In this document: in pieces, positions 62,880 to 64,000 of the stretch | Layout: the number at the start of each line of letters is the position of its first letter | Numbering within the stretch: the stretch's first letter is position 1 | Assembly: GCF_001685355.1 (NCBI RefSeq) | Contig: NZ_CP016438.1 | Span: 8,618,001 to 8,682,000, forward strand | Direction of reading: 5' to 3' | DNA from: Streptomyces lincolnensis | GTDB taxonomy: Bacteria; Actinomycetota; Actinomycetes; Streptomycetales; Streptomycetaceae | Length of the DNA: 64,000 nt | Notes under the pieces: generated by a model | What the model was told of the DNA's origin: nothing | Seen by the model: the letters and a program-made list of their open reading frames with translations, nothing else | Databases searched by the model: none | Position numbers and translations under genes: made by a program

Positions 62880-63692
62880 TCAGGGTTTCACGGCCACCGC
62901 GCCGAACTGCGGCACCGCGAGGGGCGAGCCGGACTCGGCACGCCACTGCGAGCACGACACCAGGCCCGGCTCCAGCAGCGTCAGCCCGTCGAAGAAGGAG
63001 GCGATGTCCTCGCGGCTGCGGGCGGTGATCGGCGGAGTGGCGTTCTCGTTCCAGAACTTCATCGCCGGGATCTGGCCCTCGCCGCCGAGGTCGGAGTCGA
63101 ACGTGGGGTGGGTCAGGGCGAGATGGCTGCCGGAGGGCATCGCGGCCATCACCCGGCGGGCGATGTCGCGGGCCTTGTCCACGTCGAGGACGAAGTTGAG
63201 GATGCCGAGCATCATCACGGCGACCGGCTGGTCGAAGTCCAGGGTCCCCGCGGCGCGTTCGAGGATGGCGTCGGGGTCGTGGACGTCGGCGTCGATGTAG
63301 TCGGTGACGCCGGCGGGCGTGCTGGTGAGCAGGGTGCGGGCGTGCACCAGGACGATCGGGTCGTTGTCGACGTAGACGATCCGCGACTCGGGGGCGATCC
63401 GCTGGGCGATCTCGTGGGTGTTGTCCACCGTCGGCAGGCCGGTGCCGATGTCCAGGAACTGCCGGATGCCCTGCTCCTCGGCGAGGTACCGGACCGCCCG
63501 GCCCAGGAACCAGCGGTCGGCGCGGGCGATCTCGCGGATGATCGGGAACATGCCGGCCACGTGTTCGCCGACCTGCTGGTCGACCTCGTAGTTGTCCTTG
63601 CCGCCGATCCAGTAGTTCCAGACGCGCGCGTTGTGCGCCACTCCCGTGTTCAGCCTCGCCGATGTGCCCGCCGGGGTGTCGCTGTCGCTCAC
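62880..63692 (-). CDS. SAM-dependent methyltransferase, DUF574 (SAV2177) family
   Basis: This is a 270-residue class I methyltransferase-fold protein of a group greatly expanded in Streptomyces. TGVAHNARVWNYWIGGKDNY near the N-terminus is diagnostic. The SAM site is FLDIGTGLPTVDNTHEIAQ (about 87-105), with VYVDNDPIVLVHAR for the acidic loop. SREDIASFFDGLTLLEPGLV is the C-terminal mark. GTG 63692 has GAAGGAG upstream. The biological substrate of this family is unknown. It is 41 bp upstream of the glutamine synthetase-like gene on the same strand. Confidence 0.93.
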   Translation of the reverse strand: MSDSDTPAGTSARLNTGVAHNARVWNYWIGGKDNYEVDQQVGEHVAGMFPIIREIARADRWFLGRAVRYLAEEQGIRQFLDIGTGLPTVDNTHEIAQRIAPESRIVYVDNDPIVLVHARTLLTSTPAGVTDYIDADVHDPDAILERAAGTLDFDQPVAVMMLGILNFVLDVDKARDIARRVMAAMPSGSHLALTHPTFDSDLGGEGQIPAMKFWNENATPPITARSREDIASFFDGLTLLEPGLVSCSQWRAESGSPLAVPQFGAVAVKP

Positions 63693-63963
63693 GTCTTCGC
63701 TCCTTCTCACGTACGGCCGTTCGCCGCCATTGTGCCGTCCGATGATCAGCTTGTCCCGGAAACGCCGACAGCGACAGGTGCCCGGCGCGCACAGCCACTC
63801 GAACGCCCCGCCCGGACCGGGCCGACGCGGGCCCGCTGTTCATTACCGGTGAGTACCCCGCGGTGTGGCCCAGGTGAACTCTGAGGTACGGTCTCCACCG
63901 ATCCGCAACCACTCACAGGCTCTGGGCCGCTACGGGCGGTGTCGAAGGGGGCGGCAACACAGC

Positions 63964-64000
63964 ATGGAATTTCACCTGGTCGACGAAGGGGAGTCGGCGC
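63964..64000 (+). CDS. start of an unidentified gene, truncated by the window end
   Basis: ATG 63964 opens a frame that reads MEFHLVDEGESA to the end of the window. AAGGGGG lies about 13 bases upstream. Only twelve codons are visible, so no family can be given. The 270-bp divergent gap between this start and the methyltransferase gene would hold both promoters. Confidence 0.4.
   Translation, partial: MEFHLVDEGESA

Noticed and set aside
62839..63912. Upstream extension of the glutamine synthetase-like frame
   Set aside because: It covers the DUF574 methyltransferase gene in another phase; a strong ribosome-binding site precedes ATG 62838.

Overview
This is a high-GC actinobacterial chromosome segment, almost certainly Streptomyces. 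Third codon positions are nearly all G or C, GTG and TTG starts are frequent, ATGA/GTGA start-stop overlaps are common, and several families are Streptomyces hallmarks: a conservon, hopanoid genes, a DUF574 methyltransferase, DUF5941, DUF6126 and an LPFR small protein. The gene order resembles my recollection of the S. coelicolor idi-hopanoid region; that is memory, not a search. I see no prophage, insertion sequence or CRISPR array. One tRNA gene is present.

Layout. 1-12.6 kb holds mixed housekeeping and regulatory genes: the end of an ABC-F ATPase, Tex, a SCO6745-type protein, two DJ-1/PfpI proteins, an enoyl-CoA hydratase, a DUF308 membrane protein, an anti-sigma-type ATPase, type 1 IPP isomerase, a CDF metal exporter and GalE. 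12.9-19.9 kb is one tight + strand operon of seven genes: a DIPPS-like CDP-alcohol phosphotransferase with DUF5941, a nucleotidyltransferase, a glycerol-1-phosphate dehydrogenase homologue, a second CDP-alcohol phosphotransferase, a GT2 glycosyltransferase and a TagGH-like ABC exporter. It looks like an uncharacterised route from a phospho-polyol through a CDP-activated form to an exported glycan or lipid, and it is the best candidate for a new system here.

20.3-33.2 kb is the hopanoid operon (hpnC, hpnD, a DUF6380-like small protein, hpnE, a polyprenyl diphosphate synthase, shc, hpnG-like, hpnH, ispG, dxs, hpnO). It carries its own MEP-pathway genes, so isoprenoid precursor supply is linked to hopanoid output. 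33.2-44.9 kb contains an XRE-cupin regulator with a DUF6126 partner behind paired operator-like repeats, a tyrosine phosphatase, a GH36 alpha-galactosidase, a LysM-M23 peptidase behind a ydaO-type c-di-AMP riboswitch, a Tat-exported DUF6250 protein, an SGNH hydrolase, a TetR regulator next to a Glu/Leu dehydrogenase, an MBL-fold protein and an alpha/beta hydrolase.

45.4-49.7 kb is a conservon (cvnA-D) ending in a GAF protein; its kinase-like protein has an odd histidine-rich repeat tail. 49.8-64 kb contains a GPP34 protein, the tdh-kbl threonine catabolic pair, LysR and XRE regulators, small enzymes, tRNA-Pro(GGG), a DUF4132 protein, a TauD-type dioxygenase, a degenerate Nudix protein, a glutamine synthetase-like plus amidohydrolase pair that resembles the two halves of FluG, and a DUF574 methyltransferase. 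Short tandem duplications recur at or next to stop codons through the window.
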